A stretch of 54,331 nt of DNA from Cryobacterium sinapicolor (GCF_004403465.1 NZ_SOGQ01000087.1:313-54643); one strand, 5' to 3'. Positions 16,483 to 26,634 are shown, counted from the stretch's first letter. Notes: generated by a model from the sequence alone, not told the origin. Numbers and translations: made by a program.

Positions 16483-17426
16483 CGGCGGGCCCTCGCTTCG
16501 GGGTCGAGGGCGTCGCGCACGACGTCGCCCAGCATGAGGAACGCGAGAACGGTCACGGACAGTGCCGCCGCGGGGTACAGCAGCACCTGGGGGTTGGTGC
16601 GCAGCGAGCTCTTCGCGGCATCGATGTCGTTACCCCAGCTCATGATGCCCGGCGGGAGGCCGATGCCGAGGAACGACAGGGTGGCCTCGGCCACGATGAA
16701 CGTGCCCAGTGAGACGGTGGCGATCACGATCACGGGGGCGATCGAGTTCGGCACGACGTGCCGCAGAAGGATGCGGAACCGGCTGACGCCCAGGGCGACG
16801 GATGCCGTGACGTAATCCGAGTTGCGGGCGGAAAGCACCGCGCCGCGCATGATTCTCGCGATCTGGGGCCACGCGAAGAGCGACAGCACCAGCGCGATGG
16901 TGACCGGGGTGCGCTCCGGCAGCACCGACATGAGCACGATGGCGCCCAGCACGGTGGGGACGGCGAAGAAGATGTCGCCGATGCGGGAGACGATCGAGTC
17001 GAGCAGGCCGCCGTAGTAGCCCGCGAGCGAGCCGACGACGATGCCCGTGAAGGTCACCAGCATGGTGGCGAGGAGGCCGACGGTGACCGAGGCCTGCGTG
17101 CCGAAGATGATCCGGGCGTAGATGTCACAGCCCTGACGGGTGAATCCGAGCGGATGTCCGTCTGACGGACCCGCGTGGCTGTCGCCGAGGTCGCACTGGG
17201 TGGGCGAGGCCTGGGCGAACAGGCTCGGGAACAGGGCGACGATGACGATCAGGAGGATCAGGGCCGACGAGATCCAGAAGCTGGGCCGCACGCGCATGGC
17301 GTCCCAGGCATCCGCCCAGGTGCTGCGGGCCTTCTGCGATTCGTCGAGGCGGTCGACGGTTTCGACCGGGGTCTCTTCCAGCGCGGCGACGTAGTGCGTC
17401 TGCGCGTTCGGGTTCTTATTTGGCAT
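16479..17426 (-). CDS. Peptide ABC transporter permease, DppC/OppC type
   Basis: A 315-residue inner-membrane protein with a long cytoplasmic N-terminus (about 50 residues), a first helix at SSALILLIVIVALFPSLFA and five further helices. The EAA-type loop reads EATLSFLGIGLPPG, and the extracytoplasmic segment HPLGFTRQGCDIYARIIFG is characteristic of DppC proteins. Together with DppB it forms the channel. It overlaps the DppB gene by 11 bp and the ATPase gene by 4 bp, indicating one tightly coupled operon. Confidence 0.93.
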   Translation of the reverse strand: MPNKNPNAQTHYVAALEETPVETVDRLDESQKARSTWADAWDAMRVRPSFWISSALILLIVIVALFPSLFAQASPTQCDLGDSHAGPSDGHPLGFTRQGCDIYARIIFGTQASVTVGLLATMLVTFTGIVVGSLAGYYGGLLDSIVSRIGDIFFAVPTVLGAIVLMSVLPERTPVTIALVLSLFAWPQIARIMRGAVLSARNSDYVTASVALGVSRFRILLRHVVPNSIAPVIVIATVSLGTFIVAEATLSFLGIGLPPGIMSWGNDIDAAKSSLRTNPQVLLYPAAALSVTVLAFLMLGDVVRDALDPEARARR

Positions 17427-18345
17427 AGCGAATCCTCGGGTCCAGAGCTGCGTAGAGGAGGTCGACGAGCAGGTTGGCCAGCACGAAGATCACGACCATC
17501 ACCGCGATGAACGACACCACGGTGGGTCCTTCGCCGAGCTTGATCGCCTTGTAGACGGTGCCGCCGACGCCGTTGATGTTGAAGATGCCCTCGGTGACGA
17601 TGGCACCGACCATGAGCGAGCCGAGGTCGACGCCGAGGAAGGTCACGACGGGGACCAGAGAGTTGCGCAGCACGTGGACACCCACGACGCGACGGCGGGA
17701 TAGGCCCTTCGCGGTGGCGGTGCGCACGAAGTCCGCGTTGAGGTTGTCGGAGACGCTGGCTCGGGTGAGCCGCACGATGTAGGCGAATGAGACCGAGGCC
17801 AGCACGAGCGCCGGCAGCAGCAGTTCATTGAGGGGAGCCTCGCTGCTCACCGTCGTGCGTGCCCAGCCGAGCTTCACCGCGAAGACGTACTGCAGCACGA
17901 AACCGATCACGAACGTGGGAACGCTGATCAGGAGGAGGCTGACCACGAGGGCGCTGGTGTCGAAGAGCTTGCCCTTGCGAAGCCCGGCGATGAGGCCGAC
18001 GAGGATGCCGAAGAACGCTTCGATGGCCAGCGCGAGCAGGGCCAGGCGGGCGGTGATCGGGAATGCCTTCGCCATCACGTCGCTGACCGGGCGGCCGGAG
18101 TACGTGGTGCCCAGGTCACCCTGGAAGAAGTTGCCGATGTAGATGAAGTACTGCACGATGAACGGCTTGTCCAGGTTGTACTGGGCGCGGATCTGGTCGA
18201 TCACGCCCGGAGCGGGGGGACGGTCGCCGTACAGTGCCGCGATCGGGTCTCCGGGAAGGGAGAACACCATGAAATAGATCAGGAGCGTTGCACCGAAAAA
18301 CACCGGGATCATCTGAAGCAGCCGTTTGCCGGTATACCAGATCAT
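17416..18345 (-). CDS. Peptide ABC transporter permease, DppB/OppB type
   Basis: A 309-residue inner-membrane permease starting MIWYTGKRLLQMIPVFFGAT, the classic DppB amino-terminal helix, followed by FSLPGDPI. The periplasmic LDKPFIVQYF region and the loop VGAIVTEGIFNINGVG are family hallmarks. It is the first permease of the operon and lies 138 bp downstream of the binding-protein gene, behind a strong hairpin that may reduce read-through so that the binding protein is made in excess. Confidence 0.93.
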   Translation of the reverse strand: MIWYTGKRLLQMIPVFFGATLLIYFMVFSLPGDPIAALYGDRPPAPGVIDQIRAQYNLDKPFIVQYFIYIGNFFQGDLGTTYSGRPVSDVMAKAFPITARLALLALAIEAFFGILVGLIAGLRKGKLFDTSALVVSLLLISVPTFVIGFVLQYVFAVKLGWARTTVSSEAPLNELLLPALVLASVSFAYIVRLTRASVSDNLNADFVRTATAKGLSRRRVVGVHVLRNSLVPVVTFLGVDLGSLMVGAIVTEGIFNINGVGGTVYKAIKLGEGPTVVSFIAVMVVIFVLANLLVDLLYAALDPRIRYAK

Positions 18346-18404
18346 CAGGTCCCCAAACCGGAACGTATGTACATGAGATTCACAATCACTGGTTGAGTCT
18401 AGTC

Positions 18405-18443
18405 AGTGTGGGGTCCGGGGCTGAACGCCCCGGACCCCACACT
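18405..18443 (-). terminator. Perfect 16-bp hairpin between binding-protein and permease genes
   Basis: AGTGTGGGGTCCGGGG (18405-18420) and its complement (18428-18443) enclose a 7-nt loop. It lies 40 bp after the binding-protein stop. With few T residues following, it may be a partial terminator or an mRNA-stabilising hairpin that sets a high ratio of binding protein to membrane subunits. Confidence 0.75.
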
Positions 18444-18482
18444 TGTCATTCATTTACTGCTGTCGAACGGATTGAACGAAGA

Positions 18483-20096
18483 TTACTCGCTCTTGGTGAT
18501 GTCGGAATACAGCGGCACGGAGTCCCAGCCGAACACGACGTTCTCGACCGACTCGGACCAGACACCGGTCACGTTGGAGTACCAGAGCGGGATCGTCGGA
18601 AGGTCGGCGAGCAGGACTTCCTGCGCTTCCTGGTACTTCGCGGTGGCGTCCTCGACGGAGGACGCTGCTGCGCCTTCCTTGAGCAGCGCGTCGAACTCGG
18701 GGCTGGTGTAGTCCTCGTAGTTAGAGCCGGCACCGGTCTGGTACAGCGGGGCGAGGAAGTTGTACAGCGACGGGTAGTCGCCCTGCCAGCCGGCACGGGT
18801 TCCACCGGTCAGCTTGTCGGCGGCACGGTCGTCCAGCGCCGCGGCGAACGTCGGGTACGGCTTGCCGATGGCTTCGATGCCCAGCGTGTTCTTGATGCTG
18901 TTGGTGACCGCGTCGACCCAGGCAGCGTGGCCGCCGTCGGAGTTGTAGGCGAGGTCGAACGTGCCGGTGTAGGGCGCGATCTTGTCAGCTTCGGCCCACT
19001 TGGCCTTGGCCTCTTCGGGGTTGTATTCGAGGACTTCGGCACCCTTGAGGGAGTCGGAGTAACCGTCGATGACCGGCGAGGTGAAGTCGGTCGCGGGGGT
19101 GCGGGTGCCCTGGAAGATGACGTCCGTGATTTCCTTGCGGTCGATCGACATCGAGATGGCGGCGCGGCGCAGCTTGCCTTCCTCACCACTCCAGTGCTCG
19201 AGGTAGTACGGCATGTTGAAGCCCTGGAAGATGGCCGCCGGCTGGTTCACGAAACGCTCCGGGAAGTCCGACTCGTAGGACTCGAACGCGGCGTCCGGGA
19301 CGGCGTCGAGCACGTCGAGGTTGCCACCCTGGACGTCCGCGTAGGCGGCGTCCATCGAGGCGTAGAAGACGATGTTCAGGCCGCCGTTGGCGGGCTTGCG
19401 AACGCCCTCGTAGTCAGGGTTGGTGACGAGGTCGATCCCGACCTCGTGCTCCCAGGCACCCTCTCCGTCCAGCATGTACGGGCCGTTGCCGATCGGGTTC
19501 TCGCCGAAGGCGTCCATGTCGTCGTACGCGGCGGACGGGAGCGGCATGAACGCCGTGTAGCCGAGGCGCAGCGGCCAGTCGGCCTCGGGAGAGGCCAGCT
19601 CGACCGTGAAGGTGGAGTCGTCGACGACCTTCAGTCCGGTCAGCTCCGAGTCGGCTTCATAGTCGAAGCCGACAATGTTGTCGAAGAAGTAGGAGGCGCT
19701 CTGGGCGTTACTGAACTTGGCGCCGAAGTTCCAGGCATCCACGAAGGAGTCGGCCGTGACGGCCTCGCCGTTGGTGAACTCCCAACCGTCGTTGATCGTG
19801 ACGGTCCAGTTCTGCGCGTCGTCGGACTCGATCGACTTGGCGACCTCGTTCTCGGTCTCGCCCTTGGCGTTGTACGAGACGAGTCCGGCGAAGATCGAGG
19901 TGGCGATCTTGCCGCCACCGGTCTCCGTGGTGTTCGTGGGGATCAGCGGGTTCTGCGGCTCGGAGCCGTTCGTCGTGATGATCGCCGCGGAGTCGCCCTC
20001 GGCCGGGGTGGCTTCTCCGCCTGCACAACCGGAGAGCATGAGCGCTCCCGCGGCGGCCAGAGCGATGGCAGGTATGCCCAGTCTCCTGATTTTCAA
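18483..20096 (-). CDS. Peptide ABC transporter substrate-binding lipoprotein (family 5)
   Basis: A 537-residue lipoprotein with signal peptide and lipobox LMLSGCAGG. The family-5 signature is seen in NWTVTINDGWEFTNGEAVTA and in FNMPYYLEHWSGEEGKLRRA. It captures peptides outside the membrane for the downstream DppBC-ATPase genes. The start is placed at a TTG (20096) because GGAGG lies 4 nt upstream and the signal peptide then begins correctly as MKIRRLGIP-type; an in-frame ATG at 20183 would put 29 charged residues before it. It is the first gene of the operon. Confidence 0.93.
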   Translation of the reverse strand: MKIRRLGIPAIALAAAGALMLSGCAGGEATPAEGDSAAIITTNGSEPQNPLIPTNTTETGGGKIATSIFAGLVSYNAKGETENEVAKSIESDDAQNWTVTINDGWEFTNGEAVTADSFVDAWNFGAKFSNAQSASYFFDNIVGFDYEADSELTGLKVVDDSTFTVELASPEADWPLRLGYTAFMPLPSAAYDDMDAFGENPIGNGPYMLDGEGAWEHEVGIDLVTNPDYEGVRKPANGGLNIVFYASMDAAYADVQGGNLDVLDAVPDAAFESYESDFPERFVNQPAAIFQGFNMPYYLEHWSGEEGKLRRAAISMSIDRKEITDVIFQGTRTPATDFTSPVIDGYSDSLKGAEVLEYNPEEAKAKWAEADKIAPYTGTFDLAYNSDGGHAAWVDAVTNSIKNTLGIEAIGKPYPTFAAALDDRAADKLTGGTRAGWQGDYPSLYNFLAPLYQTGAGSNYEDYTSPEFDALLKEGAAASSVEDATAKYQEAQEVLLADLPTIPLWYSNVTGVWSESVENVVFGWDSVPLYSDITKSE

Positions 20097-20320
20097 TTTT
20101 CCTCCAGTAAGCAGGGAGATACCGCGCGGCCTGTGGGCACGCAGACATCTCGGATATTTCGACCCTAAAGAGCGGTCGCGCACTTCGCATAATCTATTGC
20201 CGAAACGTTACACATGCGAAACAAACTGCGCAGGATAGTTGCGCCCCAGCAGGTTCTTGCGCGCAATCCCTCTGCAGAATACAGCAACCTGCACGTTCCG
20301 GGCAGTGAGAGAATCGAAGG

Positions 20321-20713
20321 ATGACCGTCACCGCTTCCGCCCGTCCTCCGCTGTTGATCTTCGACGGCGACTGCGCGTTCTGCACCACCTCCGTGAACAC
20401 CATGAAGCGACTGCTTCCCGGCATGCCGGCATCCGCCCCCTATCAGTGGACCGACCTGGCCTCCTATGCTCTGACGACCAAGGATGCCCAGTCCCGGGTC
20501 TGGCTGATCGTCGACGGCCACCAGTACGGCGGCGCCGCGGCCGTCGCCGCCCTGCTCCGGCACCAGCCGAATGCGACGCTGCGTGCCCTGGGCTGGCTGG
20601 GGACCGTTCCGCCGTGGTCCTGGGCGGCCGAAGTGGGCTATCGGTTCGTGGCGCGCTATCGCCACCGGTTGCCCGGGGGAACGCCGGCCTGCCGGATGAA
20701 GCCCGGCGCGTGA
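20321..20713 (+). CDS. DCC-family (DUF393) thiol-disulfide oxidoreductase-like protein
   Basis: A 130-residue protein with the family-defining N-terminal LIFDGDCAFCTTS (DxxCxxC), predicted to form a thioredoxin-like fold with a redox-active Cys pair. Its physiological partner is unknown. The start ATG has GAAGG directly upstream and a -10-like GAGAAT 6 nt before it. The stop codon overlaps the GTG of the next gene by 4 bp, so the two are coupled. It is divergent from the peptide-transport operon. Confidence 0.85.
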   Translation: MTVTASARPPLLIFDGDCAFCTTSVNTMKRLLPGMPASAPYQWTDLASYALTTKDAQSRVWLIVDGHQYGGAAAVAALLRHQPNATLRALGWLGTVPPWSWAAEVGYRFVARYRHRLPGGTPACRMKPGA

Positions 20714-21480
20714 CCCTGCGCGACCCACACACCGCACTCCGCTGGGAAGTGGGGATCGTCCTCGGGCTCTCGCTCGGGGCATCCGCCCTCTATTCGATCG
20801 TGTCGATCATCGCCCGGCTGACCGACACCCGACCGCTCTCGGAGCAGTCCGCGACCCTGAACGGGTCGCAGTCGTCCCGGGAATGGCTCGATTTCACCTA
20901 TCAGTTCCTGGGTATCTTCTTCGCCCTGTTCGCGGTGGCCCTGGTGCTCTACCTGCTGTGGCTGCCGGGGCAGAGTTCGTTCCGGCGACTCGGCTTCGAC
21001 TTCACGCAGCCGGGCCGCGACCTGCTGCGCGGCTTCGGGCTGGTGCTCGTGATCGGCATCCCCGGCCTGGGGCTCTACCTCGCCGGGCGGTCCCTCGGCT
21101 TCACCGTGGCGGTCGTGCCGTCGCCACTCGACACGTTCTGGTGGACGGTCCCGATCCTGGTGCTCTCGGCGCTGCGCTCGGCGCTGGTGGAGGAGCTGAT
21201 CGTGGTCGGCTACCTGTTCACCCGGCTGCGCGAGCTGGGCTGGTCGACCTGGACGATAATCGTGTCCTCGGCGCTGCTGCGCGGCAGCTACCACCTGTAT
21301 CAGGGCATCGGCCCGTTCTTCGGCAATGCGGCCATGGGAGTGCTGTTCGGCTGGTGCTACCTGCGCTGGGGACGCACAATGCCGCTGGTGATCGCGCACT
21401 GGATCCTCGACATCGTCTCCTTCGTCGGGTATCCGCTCGCCCTCGCCTGGTGGCCCGGGCTCCTCACCCCCGCCGCCTGA
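20710..21480 (+). CDS. CPBP-family intramembrane metalloprotease-like protein
   Basis: A 256-residue membrane protein with about seven helices. CPBP (Abi) motifs are visible: EELIVVGYLFTRL (the glutamate pair; the usual Arg of EExxxR is a Val here), a His in LLRGSYHLYQG, and HWILD. The family includes CAAX-type proteases, bacteriocin-immunity proteins and scaffolds. The GTG start overlaps the DUF393 stop by 4 bp. It converges on gcvP across palindromic repeat copy d. No catalytic claim can be made because of the missing Arg. Confidence 0.85.
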   Translation: MTLRDPHTALRWEVGIVLGLSLGASALYSIVSIIARLTDTRPLSEQSATLNGSQSSREWLDFTYQFLGIFFALFAVALVLYLLWLPGQSSFRRLGFDFTQPGRDLLRGFGLVLVIGIPGLGLYLAGRSLGFTVAVVPSPLDTFWWTVPILVLSALRSALVEELIVVGYLFTRLRELGWSTWTIIVSSALLRGSYHLYQGIGPFFGNAAMGVLFGWCYLRWGRTMPLVIAHWILDIVSFVGYPLALAWWPGLLTPAA

Positions 21481-21495
21481 CCTGCCGGCGGGCGT

Positions 21496-21580
21496 GCGAA
21501 TTCGACGGAGATTGTGCCGAGAAAGCCGCCAATCGGGCCAAAACCCGGCCGAATGGGCAAAATCTCCGTCGAATTCGTTA
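21496..21580. repeat. Intergenic palindromic repeat, copy d
   Basis: Left arm GCGAATTCGACGGAGATT and right arm AAAATCTCCGTCGAATTCG bracket about 45 nt, with a mid-stem TGCC/GGCA pair as in copy c. It fills nearly the whole 114-bp gap between the convergent CPBP and gcvP genes. Confidence 0.85.
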
Positions 21581-21594
21581 GGGAGCGGGGCGTT

Positions 21595-24573
21595 CTACTC
21601 GAAGGCCTCGGGCGGCGGGCAGGCGCAGACCAGGTTGCGGTCGCCGAAGGCGTTGTCGATCCGGCGCACGGGCGGCCAGTACTTGCCACGGATGAGGCTG
21701 CGCACCGGGTAGACGGCGGTCTCGCGGTCGTAGGCGTGCGTCCACTCCCCCTCGATCACGGACTGCGCGGTGTGCGGGGCGTTGTGCAGCGGGTTGTCCT
21801 CGGCAGGCCAGCGGCCGGCGGCCACGGCATCCGCTTCGGCCTTGATCGCGATCATGGCCTCGACGAACCGGTCGATCTCGCCCAGATCCTCGCTCTCGGT
21901 GGGTTCGATCATGAGCGTGCCGGACACCGGAAAGCTCATGGTCGGCGCGTGGAAACCATAGTCGATCAGGCGTTTGGCCACATCGTCCACGCTGACCCCG
22001 GTTGCCTCGGTGAGCGGGCGCAGGTCCAGGATGCACTCGTGCGCGACCAGTCCGTTGTCGCCGGAGTACAGCACCGGGTAGTGCGCCTCGAGCCGCTTGG
22101 CCACATAGTTGGCCGCGAGCACCGCGGCGCCGGTGGCCTCGTGCAGACCCTCGGCACCCATCATGCGCACATAGGCCCAGGAGATGGGCAGGATGCTCGG
22201 GCTGCCGTACGGCGCCCCCGAGACCGGCCCGCCGGCGTGCACGACCGTGCGGCCGATCGTGCCACCGCCCGTACCGCCGGCAGCGCCATCGGCACCGTCG
22301 TCGCCCACGGCGTCGCCGGCACCGAGCAGGTAGTGCTCGTCGCTCTGGGCCAGGGCATGCCCCGGCAAAAACGGCGCGAGGTGCGCCTTGGCCCCGACCG
22401 GACCGACGCCGGGTCCGCCGCCGCCGTGAGGAATGCAGAACGTCTTGTGCAGGTTGAGGTGCGACACGTCGCCGCCGAAGTCGCCGTACCGAGCGAAGCC
22501 GAGCAGGGCGTTCAGGTTGGCGCCGTCGACGTAGACCTGGCCGCCGGCGTCGTGCACGGCCGTGCAGATGGTGCCGACCTCATGCTCGTAGACGCCGTGC
22601 GTCGACGGGTAGGTGATCATCAGCGCAGCGAGGTTCTCGGCGTGCTCGGCGATCTTCGCCCGCAGGTCGTCCAGGTCCACGTTGCCGAGCTCGTCGCAGG
22701 CGACGACCACGACCTTCATCCCGGCCAGTACGGCGGATGCCGCGTTGGTGCCGTGCGCACTGGACGGGATCAGGCAGACCGTGCGCTGGGTGTCGCCGGT
22801 GGAGAGGTGGTAGCCGCGGATGGCCAGGAGCCCCGCGAGTTCACCCTGGCTGCCCGCGTTGGGCTGCAGCGACACCGAGTCGTAGCCGGTGACATCCGTC
22901 AGCCAGGTTTCGAGCTGCCGGATCAGTTCCAGGTAGCCCTCGACGTCGGCGCGTGGAGCGAATGGGTGCAACCCGCCGAATTCGGGCCAGCTGACAGCCT
23001 CCATCTCGGTGGCCGCGTTCAGTTTCATGGTGCACGAGCCGAGCGGGATCATGCCGCGGTCGAGCGCGTAGTCGAAGTCGGCGAGGCGCTTGAGGTAGCG
23101 CATCATGCTCGTCTCCGAGCGGTGCGTGTTGAACACCGCGTGGGTGAGGAACTCACTCGTGCGGTGCAGCTCGGGCGGCAGGCCGGCCTCGACCATGCTG
23201 AAGTCGACCAGGCCGAAGGCGTCCCGGCCCCCGAACGCGCCGACGACGAGGGCGAGATCGGCGAGGGTCGTCGTCTCGTCGACGGCGATGCCGATGGTGT
23301 CCGCGTCGACGAGGTACAGGTTGACGCCGTTGGCGGCGGCGGCGGTGACGACGTCGGCGGCACGACCCGGAACGGAGACCCGGACCGTGTCGAAGAAGGT
23401 CGCGGTGACCACGTCGACGCCGGCGGCGAGGAGGGCGACGACGAGCTGCCCGGCGCGTTCGTGCACCTGGGCTGCGATCTTCCGGAGTCCGTCGGGCCCA
23501 TGGTAGACGGCGTACATGCCGGCCATCACGGCCAGCAGCACCTGGGCGGTGCAGATGTTCGAGGTGGCCTTGTCCCGACGGATGTGCTGCTCACGCACCT
23601 GCAGCGACAACCGGTAGGCCGGGTGGCCGGCCGCGTCCACGCTGACGCCGACCAGGCGGCCGGGGAGCTGACGCTCGAGGCCCTTGCGCACGGCCATGTA
23701 GCCCGCGTGCGGACCGCCGAAGCCCATCGGCACGCCGAAACGCTGGCTGGTTCCCACGGCCACGTCGGCGCCGAGCTCACCGGGCGAGGTGATCAGGGTC
23801 AGGGCGAGCAGGTCGGCGGCGACGACGGCCAGTGCACCCTGCGCCTGCGCGGCGCCGACGACGCCGGCCGGGTTCCAGACCCGACCGGATGCGCCGGGGT
23901 ACTGCACGAACAGACCGAAGTACTCGCCGAGGTCGGTGGTCGAGCCGCCTCCGGTGGTCGAGCCTGTCGAGACCCCCGCCAGGTCGACCTCCACGAGGTC
24001 GATCCCGAGGGCGGCCGCACGATTGCCCAGCAGCGCCTTCGTCTGCGGCAGAGCGTCGGCGTCGACGATGAACCGGGTCGACGTCGACTTCGACGCCCGG
24101 CGGGTGAGGAGCATGCCCTCCACGACGGCGGTCGACTCGTCGAGCATGGACGCGTTGGCCGTGGACAGTCCGGTCAGGTCCGCGATCATGGTCTGGAAAT
24201 TGATCAGCGCCTCGAGGCGGCCCTGCGAGATTTCGGGCTGGTACGGCGTGTAGGCCGTGTACCAGCTGGGGTTCTCGAACACATTGCGCTTGATCACGGC
24301 CGGGGTGACCGTGTCGTAGTAGCCGAGCCCGATCATGGAGCGCTTCACGGTGTTGCGGCCGGCAAGGTCCCGCAGCTCCGCGATGGCCTCACGCTCGGTG
24401 GCTGCGGGCGGGAGGGTGCTGTCACCGATGGTGCGGAACTGGTCCACCTGGATTGATTCGGGCACGGCCGCGTTGACGAGGGCGTCAACCGAGTCGTAAC
24501 CGAGGATGGACAGCATGCGGGACTGTGCGTCAGCATCCGTGCCGATGTGGCGCTGGGTGAAGGGCTGTGACAT
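21595..24573 (-). CDS. gcvP: Glycine dehydrogenase (decarboxylating), P-protein
   Basis: A 992-residue fused P-protein that decarboxylates glycine and passes aminomethyl to lipoyl-GcvH. The PLP lysine is in [18 protein letters not shown]. Two low-complexity insertions are visible: about residue 200-214 ([16 protein letters not shown]), encoded by a dispersed repeat, and a Gly/Ala/Asp-rich segment before [18 protein letters not shown]. Both lie in variable loops and the frame is open, so the enzyme is probably active. It follows gcvH by 30 bp and is the last gene of gcvT-gcvH-gcvP, which is under riboswitch control. Confidence 0.95.
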   Translation of the reverse strand: MSQPFTQRHIGTDADAQSRMLSILGYDSVDALVNAAVPESIQVDQFRTIGDSTLPPAATEREAIAELRDLAGRNTVKRSMIGLGYYDTVTPAVIKRNVFENPSWYTAYTPYQPEISQGRLEALINFQTMIADLTGLSTANASMLDESTAVVEGMLLTRRASKSTSTRFIVDADALPQTKALLGNRAAALGIDLVEVDLAGVSTGSTTGGGSTTDLGEYFGLFVQYPGASGRVWNPAGVVGAAQAQGALAVVAADLLALTLITSPGELGADVAVGTSQRFGVPMGFGGPHAGYMAVRKGLERQLPGRLVGVSVDAAGHPAYRLSLQVREQHIRRDKATSNICTAQVLLAVMAGMYAVYHGPDGLRKIAAQVHERAGQLVVALLAAGVDVVTATFFDTVRVSVPGRAADVVTAAAANGVNLYLVDADTIGIAVDETTTLADLALVVGAFGGRDAFGLVDFSMVEAGLPPELHRTSEFLTHAVFNTHRSETSMMRYLKRLADFDYALDRGMIPLGSCTMKLNAATEMEAVSWPEFGGLHPFAPRADVEGYLELIRQLETWLTDVTGYDSVSLQPNAGSQGELAGLLAIRGYHLSTGDTQRTVCLIPSSAHGTNAASAVLAGMKVVVVACDELGNVDLDDLRAKIAEHAENLAALMITYPSTHGVYEHEVGTICTAVHDAGGQVYVDGANLNALLGFARYGDFGGDVSHLNLHKTFCIPHGGGGPGVGPVGAKAHLAPFLPGHALAQSDEHYLLGAGDAVGDDGADGAAGGTGGGTIGRTVVHAGGPVSGAPYGSPSILPISWAYVRMMGAEGLHEATGAAVLAANYVAKRLEAHYPVLYSGDNGLVAHECILDLRPLTEATGVSVDDVAKRLIDYGFHAPTMSFPVSGTLMIEPTESEDLGEIDRFVEAMIAIKAEADAVAAGRWPAEDNPLHNAPHTAQSVIEGEWTHAYDRETAVYPVRSLIRGKYWPPVRRIDNAFGDRNLVCACPPPEAFE
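23933..23979. repeat. Dispersed repeat inserted in the gcvP coding sequence
   Basis: On the minus strand GGGGTCTCGACAGGCTCGACCA is the familiar interspersed core also seen, as GGTTTCGACAGGCTCAACC, at 499-670. A second, shorter copy of GGCTCGACCAC follows. The segment adds about 12-15 codons encoding a Ser/Thr/Gly-rich loop without breaking the frame. Confidence 0.7.
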
Positions 24574-24603
24574 GGGTGCGGGAACCTGCGCTTTTCGTTT
24601 TCG

Positions 24604-24975
24604 TTACTCGCCGATGAGGGCGGAGTATTCGGCGTAGCTAAGGAGGGGAGGGAGCTCGGCGAACGTGACCTTGATCAGCCAACCGTCGCCGAAGGGGTCG
24701 CTGTTGACGAGCTCCGGGCTGTCGACGACGGCGTCATTGGTCTCGGCGACGGTGCCCGTGACGGGGGCGTAGAGCTCGCCGACCGACTTCGTGGACTCGA
24801 TCTCGCCGACGACGGTGCCGCTCGCGACATCGCTTCCGACATCGGGCAGCTCGACGAAGACGACATCGCCGAGCTTGTCGGCGGCGTAGGCGGTGATGCC
24901 GACGGTGGCGGTGTCGCCGTCGACGAGAATCCACTCGTGCTCGGCGGTGTACTGGAGTTCAGACTGTTCAGCCAT
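24604..24975 (-). CDS. gcvH: Glycine cleavage system H protein
   Basis: A 123-residue lipoyl carrier. The lipoylated lysine is in [17 protein letters not shown], and the N-terminal [13 protein letters not shown] is typical. It shuttles the aminomethyl group between GcvP and GcvT. The ATG at 24975 has AGAGGA about 9 nt upstream; an upstream in-frame start would extend into the gcvT gene. It lies 25 bp downstream of gcvT and 30 bp upstream of gcvP. Confidence 0.95.
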   Translation of the reverse strand: MAEQSELQYTAEHEWILVDGDTATVGITAYAADKLGDVVFVELPDVGSDVASGTVVGEIESTKSVGELYAPVTGTVAETNDAVVDSPELVNSDPFGDGWLIKVTFAELPPLLSYAEYSALIGE

Positions 24976-25000
24976 GGGGGCGTTCCTCTCGAGGGGTGGA

Positions 25001-26155
25001 TTACTTCTGGCGTTTGTAGAACGGAAGGGCGGTGACGGTTGCGGGGACGCGGGTGCCGCGCACGTCAACGAAGACCTCGGTGCCGAGGCGCGCCAGCCCG
25101 GGCGCCACGTAGGCCATGGCGATCGGATGTCCGAGCGTCGGCGACAGGGCCCCGCTCGTGATCACGCCGTCGGCCACGGTCGCGTCTGCACTGCGATACA
25201 CCAGGTAGTCGGCCCGCCCGGCACGCTTGCCGGCCGACGCCAGCCCCACGAGCACGCGCGCCTCGGCGCTGGGACCCTCTTCACTGGCCTCGCGGCCGAT
25301 GAAGTCGACCTCCTTGGCGAGGTTGACGACGCGGCCGAGCCCGGCCTGCGCCGGATAGGTGGTGGTGTTGAGCTCGTGGCCGTACAGCGGCATGCCGGCC
25401 TCGAGGCGGAGGGTGTCGCGGCTGGCGAGCCCGGCCGGGACGAGGTGGAAAGACGCTCCCGCGGCGCGGAGCGCATCCCAGAGCGCCGCGGCATCCAGCA
25501 CGTCGACGTAGAGTTCGAAGCCGTCCTCACCGGTGTAGCCGGTGCGGGCGATGAGGACGCTGCCGGCTTGGAAGGTGCCGCCCAGAGCGCGATAGTACTT
25601 GAGCGCGGACAGCTCACCGTCGACCGTGAGGTCCACGGTGGCCTCGAGGATGGCACGCGAATTCGGACCCTGCACGGCGATCAAGGCGACGTCGTCGCTC
25701 CGGTCGGTGACGGTGACGTCGAAGCGGGCGGCCCGGGCCGTGAGCGCCTCGAAGGCCTGGAAGCGGTTGCCCGCGTTGGCGATGACGAGGAACTCGTTCT
25801 CATTCGTGCGGTAGACGACGATGTCATCGATGATGCCGCCGGCCCGGTTCAGGATAAGGCTGTACTTGGCCTGCAGGATGTCGATCGCGGAGAGCCGGCC
25901 GGCCAGGGCGTAGTCGAGGTACGCGGCGGCGTCCGGCCCGGCGACCACGATCTCGGCCATGTGCGAGAGGTCGAAGATGCCTGCGCTGGTGCGCACCGCG
26001 TGGTGCTCGGCGAGATCGCTCGAATAGCGCACCGGCATCTGCCAGCCGGCGAAGTCCGTGAAGCCGGCACCGGCGTCGACGTGCGCCTGGTGCAGTGGGG
26101 AGAATCGCTCCACCGCGGGGGTGGAATCAGTGTGGGCGTCAGTGTCCGAGGTCAT
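25001..26155 (-). CDS. gcvT: Aminomethyltransferase, glycine cleavage T-protein
   Basis: A 384-residue tetrahydrofolate-dependent aminomethyltransferase. It carries [21 protein letters not shown] at the N-terminus, the folate-site region [15 protein letters not shown] and the conserved [20 protein letters not shown]. It releases ammonia and forms 5,10-methylene-THF from the aminomethyl-lipoyl H-protein. ATG 26155 is chosen because GGAGA lies 4 nt upstream. Being first in the operon it lies 78 bp downstream of the riboswitch. Confidence 0.95.
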   Translation of the reverse strand: MTSDTDAHTDSTPAVERFSPLHQAHVDAGAGFTDFAGWQMPVRYSSDLAEHHAVRTSAGIFDLSHMAEIVVAGPDAAAYLDYALAGRLSAIDILQAKYSLILNRAGGIIDDIVVYRTNENEFLVIANAGNRFQAFEALTARAARFDVTVTDRSDDVALIAVQGPNSRAILEATVDLTVDGELSALKYYRALGGTFQAGSVLIARTGYTGEDGFELYVDVLDAAALWDALRAAGASFHLVPAGLASRDTLRLEAGMPLYGHELNTTTYPAQAGLGRVVNLAKEVDFIGREASEEGPSAEARVLVGLASAGKRAGRADYLVYRSADATVADGVITSGALSPTLGHPIAMAYVAPGLARLGTEVFVDVRGTRVPATVTALPFYKRQK

Positions 26156-26232
26156 GAGTTCTCCAGGTTGTCGTCGGCCGCGGGCCGAGCGAGAATCTCC
26201 GGGGCGCGATCGAGCGACCGAACCCCTGGGAA

Positions 26233-26432
26233 CTCCCCCTCTGTCGTTTCGGCCTGAGAGCTTCACCGCATCCGCTGGTCGGGTGCGACTTTCACCATGG
26301 GCGAGTCGCTGCGGTGCCGCGACTACTTTTCAGAGTGGCCAGTCCGATGCGGTACGAGTACCTGAGAGATTGTCGGGGAGGATTGCTCCTTCGGTGTTCG
26401 GCTGCCTGGCGGCACCGAACTCTCCCGCATCG
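26233..26432 (-). ncRNA. Tandem glycine riboswitch controlling gcvTHP
   Basis: Read on the minus strand, the first aptamer runs from GGGAGAGTTCGGTGCCGCC through CACCGAAGGAGCAA and TCTCTCAGGTA to GGACTGGCCACTCTGAAAA. The second runs from about CCCATGGTGAAAGTC through CGGATGCGGTGAAGCTCTCAGG to GACAGAGGGGGAG. The GAGAG, GGAGCAA and CTCAGG elements are the conserved glycine-aptamer core. The position directly upstream of gcvT fits a glycine-activated switch. Boundaries are good to a few nucleotides. Confidence 0.9.
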
Positions 26433-26634
26433 ACCTTGATGGCCCGGTATTCACTTGAGGGACACGTCGCAACCGGGTTCTGAGTGGGTGCGCGTGTGCG
26501 CTCACAGCCTAGCCTGTGCGGGCCCGGCGGTGCGGTGCGTCCGCTGCCGGGGCCTCCCGCCGCCGCCCGCAGCGGGAACGCGTACCCTAGTGAGCCTGCC
26601 CGCGAATCGTGCGGCGCACGAAGAAAGGCGTTCC

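Noticed and set aside
21514..24456. 980-codon open frame opposite gcvP
   Set aside because: Antisense shadow of gcvP; no start signals and a His/Arg/Gly-rich translation.
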